Shown here: positions 54,351 through 63,959 of the stretch, one piece after another
How the letters are laid out: the number at the start of each line of letters is the position of its first letter
How positions within the stretch are numbered: the stretch's first letter is position 1
Assembly (NCBI GenBank): GCA_934436245.1
Contig: CAKSAM010000010.1
Coordinates: 1 to 64,000 of the forward strand
DNA: 64,000 nt
Reading direction: 5' to 3'
DNA from: an uncultured Acetatifactor sp.
Lineage (GTDB): Bacteria > Bacillota > Clostridia > Lachnospirales > Lachnospiraceae
The notes under the pieces: model-generated
What the model was told of the DNA's origin: nothing
Seen by the model: the letters and a program-made list of their open reading frames with translations, nothing else
Database searches by the model: none
Position numbers and translations under genes: made by a program

Positions 54351-55238
54351 TCACAGCTCCACCGGAATCATATAATATCCGAAATCCCCCTCCCATGCCG
54401 GCTCTCTGGTTCCTTCAAAGCTTTCAAAGCCAAACATTCGTGCCACTTGCTTTTCTCTCTCATAAAAATTTCCCGGAACTCCTATGTAATAAAGGATCTG
54501 ATCGCTCTTCTCCTGCCGCATCAGGAGCAGATGCCTGTAATTATAATATCCGTGAAGCAGAAAGCTGTTGTGGGTCATCTGATAACAGCGTTCCCGCAGA
54601 ACTACGAAATCCTCCGGACCCACCGATAAAAACTCTCTTGTGTCACGAAAGGGATGGATATGGGGATAGATGCTGCTCAACTGCTCCCACTTGGTATCCT
54701 TCATTTGTAATATATTTTTGCTTTCGGGAGAAACAACCGTCTCTGCTTTTACGATTGCTTCATTTTCTGTCCTGCCCTGAGGCGTTGCCGGTTCCTGCAC
54801 TTTGAGTGTGCTTTCCGGAGTCTCTTGCGTTTCTACTATATTTTCCTGCGCTCCCTGCGATATTATATCCGTTTTTTTAACGGATAGTTTCGACAGTTTC
54901 TTCCCTATATCCTGCTTTGTAAAATATCCTGTAATTTCCTCATTTTCTCTTATGCGAACTCTGACCCCATGTATTTCATCATTATTTTTTCCCTTTTCCT
55001 CTTCTCTTCGACAGGCAATTTCTCCTCTGCTTACGACTGGTTCACATAGTAGTTCTTCTCCTGTTTCTTTTTGAAGATACAACTGTACTTTTCTGCCTTC
55101 TATCGCCTGTATTCCATTGATCTGTAATGTAAAAATGTATTTTTTATCCAGGCATTCCAGCTTTGCATATCCCACGTTTCTGATACGCTGACCATGCTCT
55201 CTGAGTTCCAAATAACTGATCTGTTTCCGGTATGACAT
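54351..55238 (-). CDS. Lachnospiraceae-type protein of unknown function (DUF6128-like)
   Basis: The 295-residue protein has an N-terminal beta-rich domain (about 1-85, YLELREHGQRIRNVGYAKLE), a charged low-complexity middle (about 85-185) and a conserved C-terminal domain (about 190-295) with PGNFYEREKQVARMFGFESFEG and an FGYYMIPVEL end. The C-terminus recalls a family I know as DUF6128; I am not certain of the number. No function is known. It converges on the radical-SAM gene with 3 bp between stops. Confidence 0.65.
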   Translation of the reverse strand: MSYRKQISYLELREHGQRIRNVGYAKLECLDKKYIFTLQINGIQAIEGRKVQLYLQKETGEELLCEPVVSRGEIACRREEEKGKNNDEIHGVRVRIRENEEITGYFTKQDIGKKLSKLSVKKTDIISQGAQENIVETQETPESTLKVQEPATPQGRTENEAIVKAETVVSPESKNILQMKDTKWEQLSSIYPHIHPFRDTREFLSVGPEDFVVLRERCYQMTHNSFLLHGYYNYRHLLLMRQEKSDQILYYIGVPGNFYEREKQVARMFGFESFEGTREPAWEGDFGYYMIPVEL

Positions 55239-55328
55239 AAAAATCCCCCTGTCTAAAATGTGTCTGCCTGCTCCAAGCGAAATTCTCCGTCCGGGAACGG
55301 TTACTACATTTTATTCAGGGGGTTGTCC

Positions 55329-56417
55329 TTAATATTCCTCACTATCCAGATATTTCATATAATTCACAACCATTAATGCAATTTTAAATGTCAATGCATC
55401 GTCAAAGCTTCTAAGATCCAGCCCGGTACTCTTCTGAATCTTTTCGATACGATATACCAAGGTGTTTCGATGCACGAACAATTGTCTGGAGGTCTCAGAT
55501 ACATTCAGATTGTTCTCAAAGAACTTATTTAACGTATTCAATGTCTCCTCATCCAGATCTGTAGGTACATTATCGCCAAAAATCTCTTCAATAAATATCT
55601 TGCACAGATTCACCGGCAGCTGATAGATCAGACGACCGATTCCCAGGGTACTATAGGCAACGACCTTCTTTTCTGCGTAAAAAATTTTGCCCACATCCAG
55701 CGCCATCTTGGCTTCTTTATAGGATTTCGATACATCCTTCAATTCCTGTACTACAGTGCCGTAAGCTACCTTTACATCAAGCAGGGCCTCCGCATTCATC
55801 ATAGCCACAATGGTCTCAGCCAGTTCATGCAGTGCCTCAGGTGTAGTGGTACTCTCAACGGATTTGATCAGGATCAGACTGGTCTCATCCACAGCAGTAA
55901 CGTAATCTCCCGCCTGGGGAGAGAACATTCCCTTTAATACCTCAGACACAATGCCATCCTTCTCATCCTTTGTCTCAATGAGATATATTGCTCTGGGGCA
56001 GCTTACTTCCACATGAAGTTTCTTAGCTCTGTTATAGATATCCACTAGCAGCAGATTATCCAGCAGCAGGTTCTGGAAAAAATTATTTCTGTCAAAACGC
56101 TCTTTATATGCTATGATCAGATTCTGGATCTGGCTGACTGCAATCTTTCCCACCATATATACATCGTCTGACATTCCTCTTGCTACCAGAACATATAGCA
56201 ATTCCCCTTCATCCCTGATTTTCAGCAGATGATGTACTCCTATTACCTGGCTGTCTGCCGGGGAAGCTGCAAACCCGGTGATCAGGTCTGTAGTTATGTC
56301 ATCCCTCTCCATGGTAGATGCTACTTCGGATCCGTTCAGATCATAGACTCCGAGGTCAACCTTTGTAATCGCTTTTAATTCCTCAATACTTGTCTGTATA
56401 ATCTGACCTGTAATCAT
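55329..56417 (-). CDS. PucR/CdaR-like transcriptional regulator
   Basis: The 362-residue protein has an N-terminal sensor-like region (about 1-120), a middle domain of the diguanylate-cyclase-related PucR type, and a C-terminal helix-turn-helix (about 300-345, LNVSETSRQLFVHRNTLVYRIEKI). CdaR relatives sense sugar diacids; this one sits just downstream of the msmK-type ATPase on the same strand and may control sugar uptake. A GTG at 56426 is the alternative start. Confidence 0.82.
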   Translation of the reverse strand: MITGQIIQTSIEELKAITKVDLGVYDLNGSEVASTMERDDITTDLITGFAASPADSQVIGVHHLLKIRDEGELLYVLVARGMSDDVYMVGKIAVSQIQNLIIAYKERFDRNNFFQNLLLDNLLLVDIYNRAKKLHVEVSCPRAIYLIETKDEKDGIVSEVLKGMFSPQAGDYVTAVDETSLILIKSVESTTTPEALHELAETIVAMMNAEALLDVKVAYGTVVQELKDVSKSYKEAKMALDVGKIFYAEKKVVAYSTLGIGRLIYQLPVNLCKIFIEEIFGDNVPTDLDEETLNTLNKFFENNLNVSETSRQLFVHRNTLVYRIEKIQKSTGLDLRSFDDALTFKIALMVVNYMKYLDSEEY

Positions 56418-56601
56418 ATTTTCCACGCCTTTCTGTGATCTTCTATATCCATGATCGTATACCGGATTCTCCGTTCATCGAGTTCTCGAATCCGTAATGT
56501 TTATGAGCATAAAAACGGAACGATGATCCCACGATTTAACCCTAACGTCACTATATATGCCTAGTATAATGGATTTATGCGCCGTGCGCAAGCAAAATGC
56601 T

Positions 56602-56636
56602 AAAAAAGCCCTGTCTGCAGTTGCAGACAGAGCTTT
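56602..56636 (-). terminator. Intrinsic terminator of msmK
   Basis: CTGTCTGCA/TGCAGACAG with flanking AGC/GCT pairs and a 2-nt loop is followed by six U on the minus strand, 18 bp after the stop. It separates msmK from the regulator gene, which therefore needs its own promoter or read-through. Confidence 0.95.
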
Positions 56637-56653
56637 GAAATTCTTTATAAAGA

Positions 56654-57766
56654 CTAGTTGGTAATAACCTGCTCGGTCTCTTTGTCAAATACATGGATCT
56701 TCTCAACATCCAGAGCGAACTTAACGGTATCGCCAGGTCTTGCAGTGGTACGGGAGTCTACTCTTGCGGTCATAGGGAACTCGTCAAGATCGAAGTACAG
56801 ATATACTTCTGCACCCAGTAACTCGTATACCTTAATGGTAGAGGTAAATACGCTCTGAGGAGAGGTCTCGATGAACATCTCGGAATCATATACATCCTCA
56901 GGACGGATACCGAAAGTAACAACCTTTCCATCATAACCGCCATCGATCAGCTTCTTGGACTTAGAGGGAGGAAGGGGAATGCTGTGGCCTGCGATAACCA
57001 GGTTAGCGATGTCGCCTTCTACCTTAACAGTAGCATCCAGGAAGTTCATCTGCGGAGATCCCATGAATCCTGCTACGAACAGGTTGCAGGGCTTCTCATA
57101 CAGATTCTGAGGAGTATCTACCTGCTGGATAACGCCATCCTTCATAACAACGATTCTGGTACCAAGTGTCATAGCCTCGGTCTGATCATGTGTAACGTAG
57201 ATGATGGTGGTGCCCAGTCTCTGATGCAGCTTAGCGATCTCGATACGCATCTGTACACGCAGCTTAGCATCCAGGTTGGACAGAGGCTCATCCATCAGGA
57301 ATACCTTAGGGTTACGAACAATAGCACGTCCCATGGCAACACGCTGTCTCTGACCACCGGACAGAGCCTTGGGCTTACGGTCAAGCAACGGAGTCAGATC
57401 CAGGATCTTAGCAGCTTCCTTAACCATCTTATCGATCTGATCCTTGGGAACCTTTCTCAGCTTCAGACCAAACGCCATATTGTCATATACGGACATATGA
57501 GGATACAGAGCGTAGTTCTGGAATACCATTGCGATATCTCTGTCCTTAGGCTCTACATCGTTAACTACCTTGTCACCGATCTTCAGTTCACCAGAGGAGA
57601 TATCCTCCAGACCTGCGATCATACGGAGAGTGGTGGACTTACCACATCCGGAAGGACCTACGAAAATAATAAACTCCTGATCTGCGATCTCAAGGTTGAA
57701 ATCCTTAACAGCTTCGAAACCGTTGGGATATACTTTGCAGACATTCTTTAAAGATAAACTTGCCAT
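56654..57766 (-). CDS. msmK: Multi-sugar ABC transporter ATPase (MsmK/UgpC type)
   Basis: The 370-residue ATPase has Walker A GPSGCGKST (37-45), the signature LSGGQRQRVAMGRAIVR, Walker B VFLMDEPLSNLD and a C-terminal OB-fold/TOBE domain (about 240-370). It stands alone, flanked by terminators, while the two sugar importers in the window have no ATPase gene. In Streptococcus and Bacillus one such ATPase serves many sugar importers. I infer the same here. ACTCC/GGAGT sequence before the ATG provides AAAGGAG. Confidence 0.95.
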   Translation of the reverse strand: MASLSLKNVCKVYPNGFEAVKDFNLEIADQEFIIFVGPSGCGKSTTLRMIAGLEDISSGELKIGDKVVNDVEPKDRDIAMVFQNYALYPHMSVYDNMAFGLKLRKVPKDQIDKMVKEAAKILDLTPLLDRKPKALSGGQRQRVAMGRAIVRNPKVFLMDEPLSNLDAKLRVQMRIEIAKLHQRLGTTIIYVTHDQTEAMTLGTRIVVMKDGVIQQVDTPQNLYEKPCNLFVAGFMGSPQMNFLDATVKVEGDIANLVIAGHSIPLPPSKSKKLIDGGYDGKVVTFGIRPEDVYDSEMFIETSPQSVFTSTIKVYELLGAEVYLYFDLDEFPMTARVDSRTTARPGDTVKFALDVEKIHVFDKETEQVITN

Positions 57767-57809
57767 TTGAAAATACTCCTTTCATATTTACCAATGTTAT
57801 TTTCTCTCA

Positions 57810-57836
57810 TTGTGAAACGATATGTCTCGTTTGAAT
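57810..57836. promoter_or_regulatory. Inverted repeat upstream of msmK
   Basis: AAACGA and TCGTTT flank an 8-bp centre in the msmK leader. This resembles LacI-type half-sites at the cellobiose genes. It does not match the catabolite-response element well. Confidence 0.4.
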
Positions 57837-58001
57837 CTGAAATCAGTATAACGAAAATAACCCAAATGTGCCATACCACTATTTCACAAAGATTTTGAAT
57901 CATATTGTAAGAATTGCTTATAAAGTTCTGCTTTTTTCAAAATGCTTGTCAAATTGAACAAATCCGCTCTCGTTTCTTGGACATTTTCCACAAGAGCCAC
58001 C

Positions 58002-59495
58002 TTACTTTGTCTCATTTTCCGGCTTTTTATAAAAGCTAAGCTGGTTTTTACCATGTCTTTTTGACACATACAGCGCATTATCCGCAGCTTTATACAGGTC
58101 TTCAAAGGTATTGCCGTCTTTGGGGAACACTGCTGCTCCCACGCTGGCCGTGACGGAATACTTCACATATTCTCCGACTTCAAACTGGTGGAAAAACTGC
58201 TCGATCTTCTTTCCTTCCCGTTCGATCATGGTAATATCACGGATGTCCTTGAGAAATACCATGAACTCATCACCACCGGTACGACCCACAATATCTGTTG
58301 CACGGAACATGGACTGCAGGCGCACTGCCAGGCTCCGGAGCACTTCATCTCCGAAGGCATGTCCCATGGTGTCGTTGATCTTCTTGAAATTATCTACATC
58401 CAGAACGAACAATACCCCTTGTTTGTCCGGATATTTCTCCATATATTCACGGATCTTACGCTCTGTGGCCATCTTGTTGTTCAGATCGGTCAGCAGATCG
58501 GTATCTGCCTTATCTTCCAGAACCTTACTGTGTTCGGATGCTTTGATACGTACCAGAATATTGATCACGGTAATAATAATAATCGCTACAGCAATGGAAA
58601 TACTGATCTTAATGATCAGATTCACAATAGGACCTCGGAAGAACTGCTGAATACCGGACAGATAGGATTCATCAATGCCTACCACCAGATTCCAGTCTGT
58701 GTCCGCAATGGGAAAATGACAGAGGATCTTACCTGCGCCGTTTTCCTTAACATGTAAAATACCGCTGTTGCCCTTCTGCTGCTGTCTGTCGAACAGTGTC
58801 CAGCTTCCCAGACTCTCTGCTACCTCCTTTAAGGAATTCCAGAAGTCGTTTCTGAGAATGGTGGTCTGATCCGTAGCACCATAGCTTGCCATAATCGTAC
58901 CGTTTCGATTCACCAGGGAGAAAAATGCCTGATCTCCATATAAGGAATTTTCGAAGAAATCTGACATCTGCGCAGGCTCCATATAGCTGAGCAGATATCC
59001 GGTCACATTTCCGAAATTTGTAACAGGGCATACATAAATGAAAGCGGTCTGTCCGTTAATCCCGTCATCTCTGGCAAACAGATAATGAGGGGATTCACCG
59101 AGGATACTGTCATAGTAATTCAGTTCAGTCATATCGATCTGCCGTCTGTCATTCAGATAGCCCGTGCCGTTGTCCGCACAGTATGCAGCCATATATGCAT
59201 CACTGGCTCTCATCAGTGTATCCAGCTTCTCATTCAGAAACGCATCACTTTTGTCCGGCCGGTCGGCCATGACCGATGCGACCACATCTGTGATACTTCC
59301 CAATGCGTTCAGCTTATCTTCTACGCCGGCAGCATAATACAAACCAATTTGTTCCACCTGGTTGTCCGCAACGGTCCGTATGGCTGTGTCCATCTTATTA
59401 TTAAAGTCATATATGCTCAGGGCCAGTGCGATGGCTAACAATACACATGGCAGAATCCATTGAAGGAAATTTTCCCATATTTTTCTCTTCTGCAT
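58002..59495 (-). CDS. Diguanylate cyclase with extracellular sensor domain
   Basis: The 497-residue protein has a membrane helix (about 13-27), an extracellular region of about 260 residues with a Cache-like pattern (YYDSILGESPHYLFARDD, about 127-144), a second helix (about 290-315) and a GGDEF domain (about 330-490). The active-site GGDEF is intact (407-411), and the inhibitory-site RxxD is present at 398-401 (RATD). It should make cyclic di-GMP in response to an external signal. No EAL or PilZ gene is in the window. Confidence 0.92.
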   Translation of the reverse strand: MQKRKIWENFLQWILPCVLLAIALALSIYDFNNKMDTAIRTVADNQVEQIGLYYAAGVEDKLNALGSITDVVASVMADRPDKSDAFLNEKLDTLMRASDAYMAAYCADNGTGYLNDRRQIDMTELNYYDSILGESPHYLFARDDGINGQTAFIYVCPVTNFGNVTGYLLSYMEPAQMSDFFENSLYGDQAFFSLVNRNGTIMASYGATDQTTILRNDFWNSLKEVAESLGSWTLFDRQQQKGNSGILHVKENGAGKILCHFPIADTDWNLVVGIDESYLSGIQQFFRGPIVNLIIKISISIAVAIIIITVINILVRIKASEHSKVLEDKADTDLLTDLNNKMATERKIREYMEKYPDKQGVLFVLDVDNFKKINDTMGHAFGDEVLRSLAVRLQSMFRATDIVGRTGGDEFMVFLKDIRDITMIEREGKKIEQFFHQFEVGEYVKYSVTASVGAAVFPKDGNTFEDLYKAADNALYVSKRHGKNQLSFYKKPENETK

Positions 59496-59566
59496 TTTCT
59501 GAACACCTCTTATCTGCTGTCTGCAAAACAGTAGTCCTTCAGGGCTCTGCCTGACAGGAATCCCTG

Positions 59567-60277
59567 CTACTTATCTTCTATCTTGATATTTGGATCAAGC
59601 TCATCATGAAATACTCGTTCATCCTCTTCCGGAGAAGCTTCAGGCGCCGGCTCCTGTTCAGACAACAACTGATCCTCCAGCTTCTGGAAGAATTTGTTAT
59701 ACAACATGGCAGAGGCATATGCCGGAAGCGAAAAGCCAAACAGGAAAATAATCGGTATCAGTCTTAAGGATACCAGATAAATGATCAGGGGGAAAAATGC
59801 CATTACAAGCATCACGAGTGTCTTGGGCAATTGTAAAATACTCATGATAAATGCATTCCGGATGGTTCCCATGATCGTATTGTCAAATTTGGCAAGTACC
59901 GGAAATACATATAAAGAAGTGCAGATCACCAGCACTCCCGCTGCCATGATCAGCACGATCAGCACCTTGCTGAATTCCATACCGGATCTGGTAATAATAT
60001 AGTAATCACCGCCAAGCACCGCTGCCACAGCCAGAAGCATCAGCCAGATCAGCGTCGCCTGGCGGAAATTGGTCTTAAAAGATTTAAAAAAGCTTCTGGT
60101 AATATAGCTCTCCTCATTTCTTACGATCTTCAATGCCACATAATGCATGGAGGTCAGTGCCGCACCTGCGGTGATAATGGGAATACAGCAGATCAGTGTC
60201 AGAATATTGAGCCACATCAGGTCTGCCATCTTATTCAATACATTCATTAAAGGGCTGTCCAGGTCAAAAATTTTCAT
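59567..60277 (-). CDS. YesL-family (DUF624) membrane protein
   Basis: The 236-residue protein has five to six membrane helices and a charged, Glu-rich C-terminal tail (about 205-236). The MNVLNKMADLMWLNILTLICCIPIITAGAA opening (about 11-40) is the DUF624/YesL hallmark. YesL genes often accompany sugar ABC transporters or regulators. The role is unknown. It lies 71 bp before the GGDEF gene on the same strand, after the acetyltransferase gene. Confidence 0.85.
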   Translation of the reverse strand: MKIFDLDSPLMNVLNKMADLMWLNILTLICCIPIITAGAALTSMHYVALKIVRNEESYITRSFFKSFKTNFRQATLIWLMLLAVAAVLGGDYYIITRSGMEFSKVLIVLIMAAGVLVICTSLYVFPVLAKFDNTIMGTIRNAFIMSILQLPKTLVMLVMAFFPLIIYLVSLRLIPIIFLFGFSLPAYASAMLYNKFFQKLEDQLLSEQEPAPEASPEEDERVFHDELDPNIKIEDK

Positions 60278-60298
60278 TATGTCTTATCCTTTTCTGTT

Positions 60299-60778
60299 TT
60301 ATAAAAATTTTTCCATAGGAGTCACACGTATCCCGGAGAAAGCTTCCTCTTCGTGTACCGCATGAAACCCCAGTTTCCGGTAGAACTCTACGGCATACGG
60401 CGCTGCTTTCAGCGACATATACCGTTCCCCTTCCTCTTTTTTCAGATATTCGCACATTCTTCCCATCAGATTCCGGCCGATTCCCCGGTGATGATACTCT
60501 TCATCGACAAAAAGAAGTGATAAATGATTATAGTTCCGCACAGAAGCAGCTCCGACGATCCGCACACCGTCCAGTGCCACCATCATCTGATATCTTCCCT
60601 GCCGGAACGACTTATAGAGGTGTTCATCTGTAATAAAATCATAAAAATTACGGATTCCCTCCTCTGTATAATCCACCGCCTCAAATTTTAGAAATGTCTT
60701 CCATATCATGTTCATGGCCGGAATCCAGTCTTTGTCTTCCGCCCACCTGATCTCATAAGTCCCCACTGCATCCGACAT
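60299..60778 (-). CDS. GNAT-family N-acetyltransferase
   Basis: The 159-residue protein has the acetyl-CoA-binding loop HHRGIGRNLMGRM (about 96-108, R/Q-x-x-G-x-G/A) and the YRKLGF strand near the end (about 130). The substrate cannot be inferred. It sits between the hydrolase and YesL genes with gaps under 40 bp, so all three may form one transcript. Confidence 0.85.
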   Translation of the reverse strand: MSDAVGTYEIRWAEDKDWIPAMNMIWKTFLKFEAVDYTEEGIRNFYDFITDEHLYKSFRQGRYQMMVALDGVRIVGAASVRNYNHLSLLFVDEEYHHRGIGRNLMGRMCEYLKKEEGERYMSLKAAPYAVEFYRKLGFHAVHEEEAFSGIRVTPMEKFL

Positions 60779-60814
60779 GACACACCGCCTCTCCGATTCA
60801 AAAAGTCTCCGGTC

Positions 60815-61756
60815 TTACGAGAACTCCGGAATCTCCTTTCTGAGCCATTGATAGATGTCTTCCATCGCCAGTTCACCGTCTTCTTCATTCAGAAGTTCGT
60901 GCCTGTCATTCTCGTATAATTTAACGGTGATGTTCTTCACACCGGCTTTTTTCAGAGAGTCACAGGCTTTCTGGACACCCTTGCCATAGTCTCCTACCGG
61001 ATCCTCGGCGCCGGATACCATGAAGATTGGCAGATCCTGCGGCACTTTTTCCAGATTTTCCTGCTTCTGTAATCGTCCGATCAGTTCAAACAATGTCTGG
61101 AAACCATTCACAGTAAAGGTAAATCCGCACAGTTCATCCGCTATATAGCGATCCACATTCTCCGGATTCCTGCTCAGCCAGTCACTGGAAGTACGCAGAG
61201 TCTCTATCCGTTTGTTGTATCCGCTAAATGCGGCCCTGTCAATGAAATGACTGACATGTTTTGAACCGCAGAACAACTTCTGTACACCTGCCATGGCTTT
61301 AGAACACAAGATCAGTCCTTTGGACTGCATTCCCGTCCCTACAATAACCGCACCATCGATACCTTTGCCGTAACGGCACAAATAGTTTCTCGTAATGAAG
61401 GATCCCATACTGTGTCCCAAAATGACATAGGGTACTTCCGGATACGCTTCTTCTGTAATTTTTTTCAGTCTGTGCACATCTCGTACTACCACCGTGGCCG
61501 GATCCTGTTCGCAAAAGTAACCGTATATTCCGCCTTCTGCCACAGATTTTCCGTGTCCCAGGTGATCTTCTCCAGTGACCAGAATTCCTCTGTCCGTCAG
61601 AAACTCAGCCAGTTTTTCATAACGCTCCACATACTCCGCCATTCCGTGTACTACCTGCACAATACCTTTTACAATACCGTCATCCGGAGTATATCTCACT
61701 GCATGGACACGGCTCTCGCCGTCCCGGGAGTCAAAGTAGAATTCTTCCTTGATCAT
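60815..61756 (-). CDS. Alpha/beta hydrolase (lysophospholipase-like)
   Basis: The 313-residue protein has the nucleophile motif GHSMG with Ser116, the acid Asp in SGAEDPVG (about 260) and the His in NDRHELLNE (about 290). An N-terminal VQVVHGMAEY and the following lid region fit the lysophospholipase/monoglyceride-lipase group. It lacks a signal peptide and is cytoplasmic. The promoter overlaps a long palindrome at 61783-61836. Confidence 0.88.
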   Translation of the reverse strand: MIKEEFYFDSRDGESRVHAVRYTPDDGIVKGIVQVVHGMAEYVERYEKLAEFLTDRGILVTGEDHLGHGKSVAEGGIYGYFCEQDPATVVVRDVHRLKKITEEAYPEVPYVILGHSMGSFITRNYLCRYGKGIDGAVIVGTGMQSKGLILCSKAMAGVQKLFCGSKHVSHFIDRAAFSGYNKRIETLRTSSDWLSRNPENVDRYIADELCGFTFTVNGFQTLFELIGRLQKQENLEKVPQDLPIFMVSGAEDPVGDYGKGVQKACDSLKKAGVKNITVKLYENDRHELLNEEDGELAMEDIYQWLRKEIPEFS

Positions 61757-61779
61757 AGAACCTCCTTGGTTACGGAAAA

Positions 61780-61808
61780 ATTATAGGACGTACAAAACAA
61801 ATGTCCAT
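61780..61808 (-). promoter_or_regulatory. Promoter of the hydrolase gene
   Basis: TGGACA (about 61802-61807), 16-bp spacer and TATAAT (61780-61785) lie within the long palindrome. A bound regulator would compete with polymerase. Confidence 0.6.
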
Positions 61809-61836
61809 TTTGTAGTCATTTGTTCTGACGTCCTAT
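61783..61836. promoter_or_regulatory. 54-bp palindrome over the hydrolase promoter
   Basis: ATAGGACGT-ACA-AAACAAATG pairs with CATTTGTT-CTG-ACGTCCTAT. Such a long operator suits a dimer-of-dimers or TetR/MarR-type regulator. No candidate regulator gene is adjacent. Confidence 0.65.
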
Positions 61837-61900
61837 TCATTATATATCATTTCCTATAAAATTTTAAGCCCTATATTGTTTTTTCTTGGTAAAAAATTAC

Positions 61901-61947
61901 CAGTTCAGCCACGCCATTTGCACTCATATATGTTCATGGCTGAACTG
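61901..61947 (-). terminator. Intrinsic terminator of metG
   Basis: CAGTTCAGCC pairs with GGCTGAACTG (10 bp), followed on the minus strand by GTAATTTTTT. It lies directly after the metG stop. Confidence 0.85.
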
Positions 61948-61949
61948 TT

Positions 61950-63959
61950 TTAACAGATCTCTGCGCCAGCAGGCATATTCTTCTCCGGAGTAACCAGAGC
62001 CAGGCTGCCTTCTGCATCTTCTGCGCACAGGATCATGCCCTCGGACAATACTCCTGCCAGTTTCGCGGGCTTTAAGTTCACCAGTACCATAACCTTTTTG
62101 CCTACCATTTCCTCAGGGCTGTAATGTGCCTTGATGCCGGAGACGATCTGACGTACCTGGCTGCCGATCTTTACCTGGCTGCACAGAAGCTTCTTGGACT
62201 TGGGCACTGCCTCACAGGAGATGATCTCACCTACCTGGAACTGCATTTTTGCGAAATCCTCATATTCGATCTCTGCCTTGGGCTCGATATCAATGGCTTC
62301 CTGCTCTGCTTTTTCGGCTTCTGCATTTGCTTCTTGTGCTTCATGCTCCGCTGCTGCCTTGATCATGGCTTCTTCCAGTTCTGCCTCTTTTTTTGCTACA
62401 TCCTTCATATCCAGACGTGCGAAGAGGATTTCGGGCTGGTCGGTTACTTTGCTGCCGCTCTCATACAGACCGAACTGCTCCAGCCGGTCAAAGTCACGCA
62501 GAAAGGTATTCAGCTGTTTTGCAATTTTCTCTGCTGTCTCGGGCATATAGGGCTCTAACAGGGAAGCTCCGATGATGATGCCTTCTACCAGATTGTACAG
62601 GACGGTTGCCAGACGGTCTGCCTTAGCTTCGTCCTTCGCCAGTACCCAGGGCTCCGTTTCGTCGATGTATTTGTTGCAGCGCTTGAAGATACCGAAGATC
62701 TCGGTCAGGGCATCTGCCACACGCAGTTCTTCCATCTTTGCCACAACTTTTGCATAGGTACCGGTCACGGTCTGCTTCAGATCCGCATCTACTGCTGCAT
62801 CGTTCTCGGTCAGCTGAACGTTTTTATTCTCTACCACACCGCCAAAGTATTTGTTGCTCATGGAGATGGTACGGTTCACCAGGTTGCCCAGGGTATTGGC
62901 CAGGTCGGAATTGGTGCGCTCTGCCACCAGCTCCCAGGTCAGGTTGCCGTCGTTTTCAAAAGGCATTTCGTGCAGTACATAGTAGCGTACCGCATCCACG
63001 CCGAAATAATCTACCAGGTCATCTGCATAGACCACATTTCCTTTGGATTTGCTCATCTTACCGCCGCCCATGAGAAGCCAGGGATGTCCGAACACCTGCT
63101 TCGGCAGAGGCTCGCCCAGTGCCATCAGGAAAATAGGCCAGTAGATCGTATGGAATCTGATGATATCCTTACCGATCAGGTGCAGGTCTGCGGGCCACAG
63201 CTTCTTGTACTGCTCGGTGCTGCCTCCGTCTGCATCGTAGCCGATACCGGTGATATAGTTGGTCAGCGCATCCAGCCATACATAAATGACATGCTTGGGA
63301 TCGAAAGTCACCGGAATACCCCAGGTGAAGGAGGTACGGGATACGCACAGATCCTGTAAACCGGGAAGCAGGAAGTTGTTCATCATCTCGTTCTTACGGG
63401 ATACGGGCTGAATGAACTCGGGATGCTCATTGATATGCTTGATCAATCTGTCCGCATATTTACTCATACGGAAGAAATAAGCCTCCTCCTTGGCAGGCTT
63501 TACCACACCGCCGCAGTCCGGACACTTGCCGTCTACCAGCTGGGACTCCGTCCAAAAGGACTCACAGGGAGTACAGTACATTCCCTCATAGGCTCCCTTG
63601 TAAATATCACCCTGATCGTAGAGGCGCTTGAAAATCTTCTGTACCTGCTTCTCATGATCCTCATCGGTAGTACGGATAAACTTATCATATGAAATATTTA
63701 ACAGATCACACAGTCCGCGGATGACACCGGCGATCTTGTCTACATGCTCCTTGGGCGTAATACCGGCTGCCTCTGCCTTCAGTTCGATCTTCTGACCGTG
63801 CTCATCGGTACCGGTCTGGAAGAAAACATCATAACCTTCTTTTCTCTTGAAACGTGCAATGCTGTCAGCCAGTACGATCTCGTAGTTATTACCGATATGG
63901 GGCTTGGCGGACGTATAGGCAATGGCAGTTGTAAGATAATATTTTCCTTTGCTTTCCAT
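61950..63959 (-). CDS. metG: Methionyl-tRNA synthetase
   Basis: The 669-residue class I synthetase has the HIGH-type motif PHIGNNY (about 20-26), a zinc knuckle with CTPC and CPDC, KMSKSKGN (about 298-305), an anticodon domain and a C-terminal tRNA-binding (Trbp111/EMAP-II) domain (about 565-669). Between them lies a Glu/Ala-rich linker (about 525-560). It charges tRNA-Met. AAAGGAG lies upstream of the ATG. Any T-box leader would be beyond the window. Confidence 0.97.
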   Translation of the reverse strand: MESKGKYYLTTAIAYTSAKPHIGNNYEIVLADSIARFKRKEGYDVFFQTGTDEHGQKIELKAEAAGITPKEHVDKIAGVIRGLCDLLNISYDKFIRTTDEDHEKQVQKIFKRLYDQGDIYKGAYEGMYCTPCESFWTESQLVDGKCPDCGGVVKPAKEEAYFFRMSKYADRLIKHINEHPEFIQPVSRKNEMMNNFLLPGLQDLCVSRTSFTWGIPVTFDPKHVIYVWLDALTNYITGIGYDADGGSTEQYKKLWPADLHLIGKDIIRFHTIYWPIFLMALGEPLPKQVFGHPWLLMGGGKMSKSKGNVVYADDLVDYFGVDAVRYYVLHEMPFENDGNLTWELVAERTNSDLANTLGNLVNRTISMSNKYFGGVVENKNVQLTENDAAVDADLKQTVTGTYAKVVAKMEELRVADALTEIFGIFKRCNKYIDETEPWVLAKDEAKADRLATVLYNLVEGIIIGASLLEPYMPETAEKIAKQLNTFLRDFDRLEQFGLYESGSKVTDQPEILFARLDMKDVAKKEAELEEAMIKAAAEHEAQEANAEAEKAEQEAIDIEPKAEIEYEDFAKMQFQVGEIISCEAVPKSKKLLCSQVKIGSQVRQIVSGIKAHYSPEEMVGKKVMVLVNLKPAKLAGVLSEGMILCAEDAEGSLALVTPEKNMPAGAEIC

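Noticed and set aside
54344..54805. Plus-strand frame of 153 codons opposite the DUF6128-like gene
   Set aside because: The minus-strand gene has conserved domain structure; this frame is Pro/Ser-rich with no ribosome site.
57884..58105. Minus-strand frame of 73 codons after the GGDEF gene
   Set aside because: It overlaps the end of the GGDEF gene in another frame and lacks a ribosome site.
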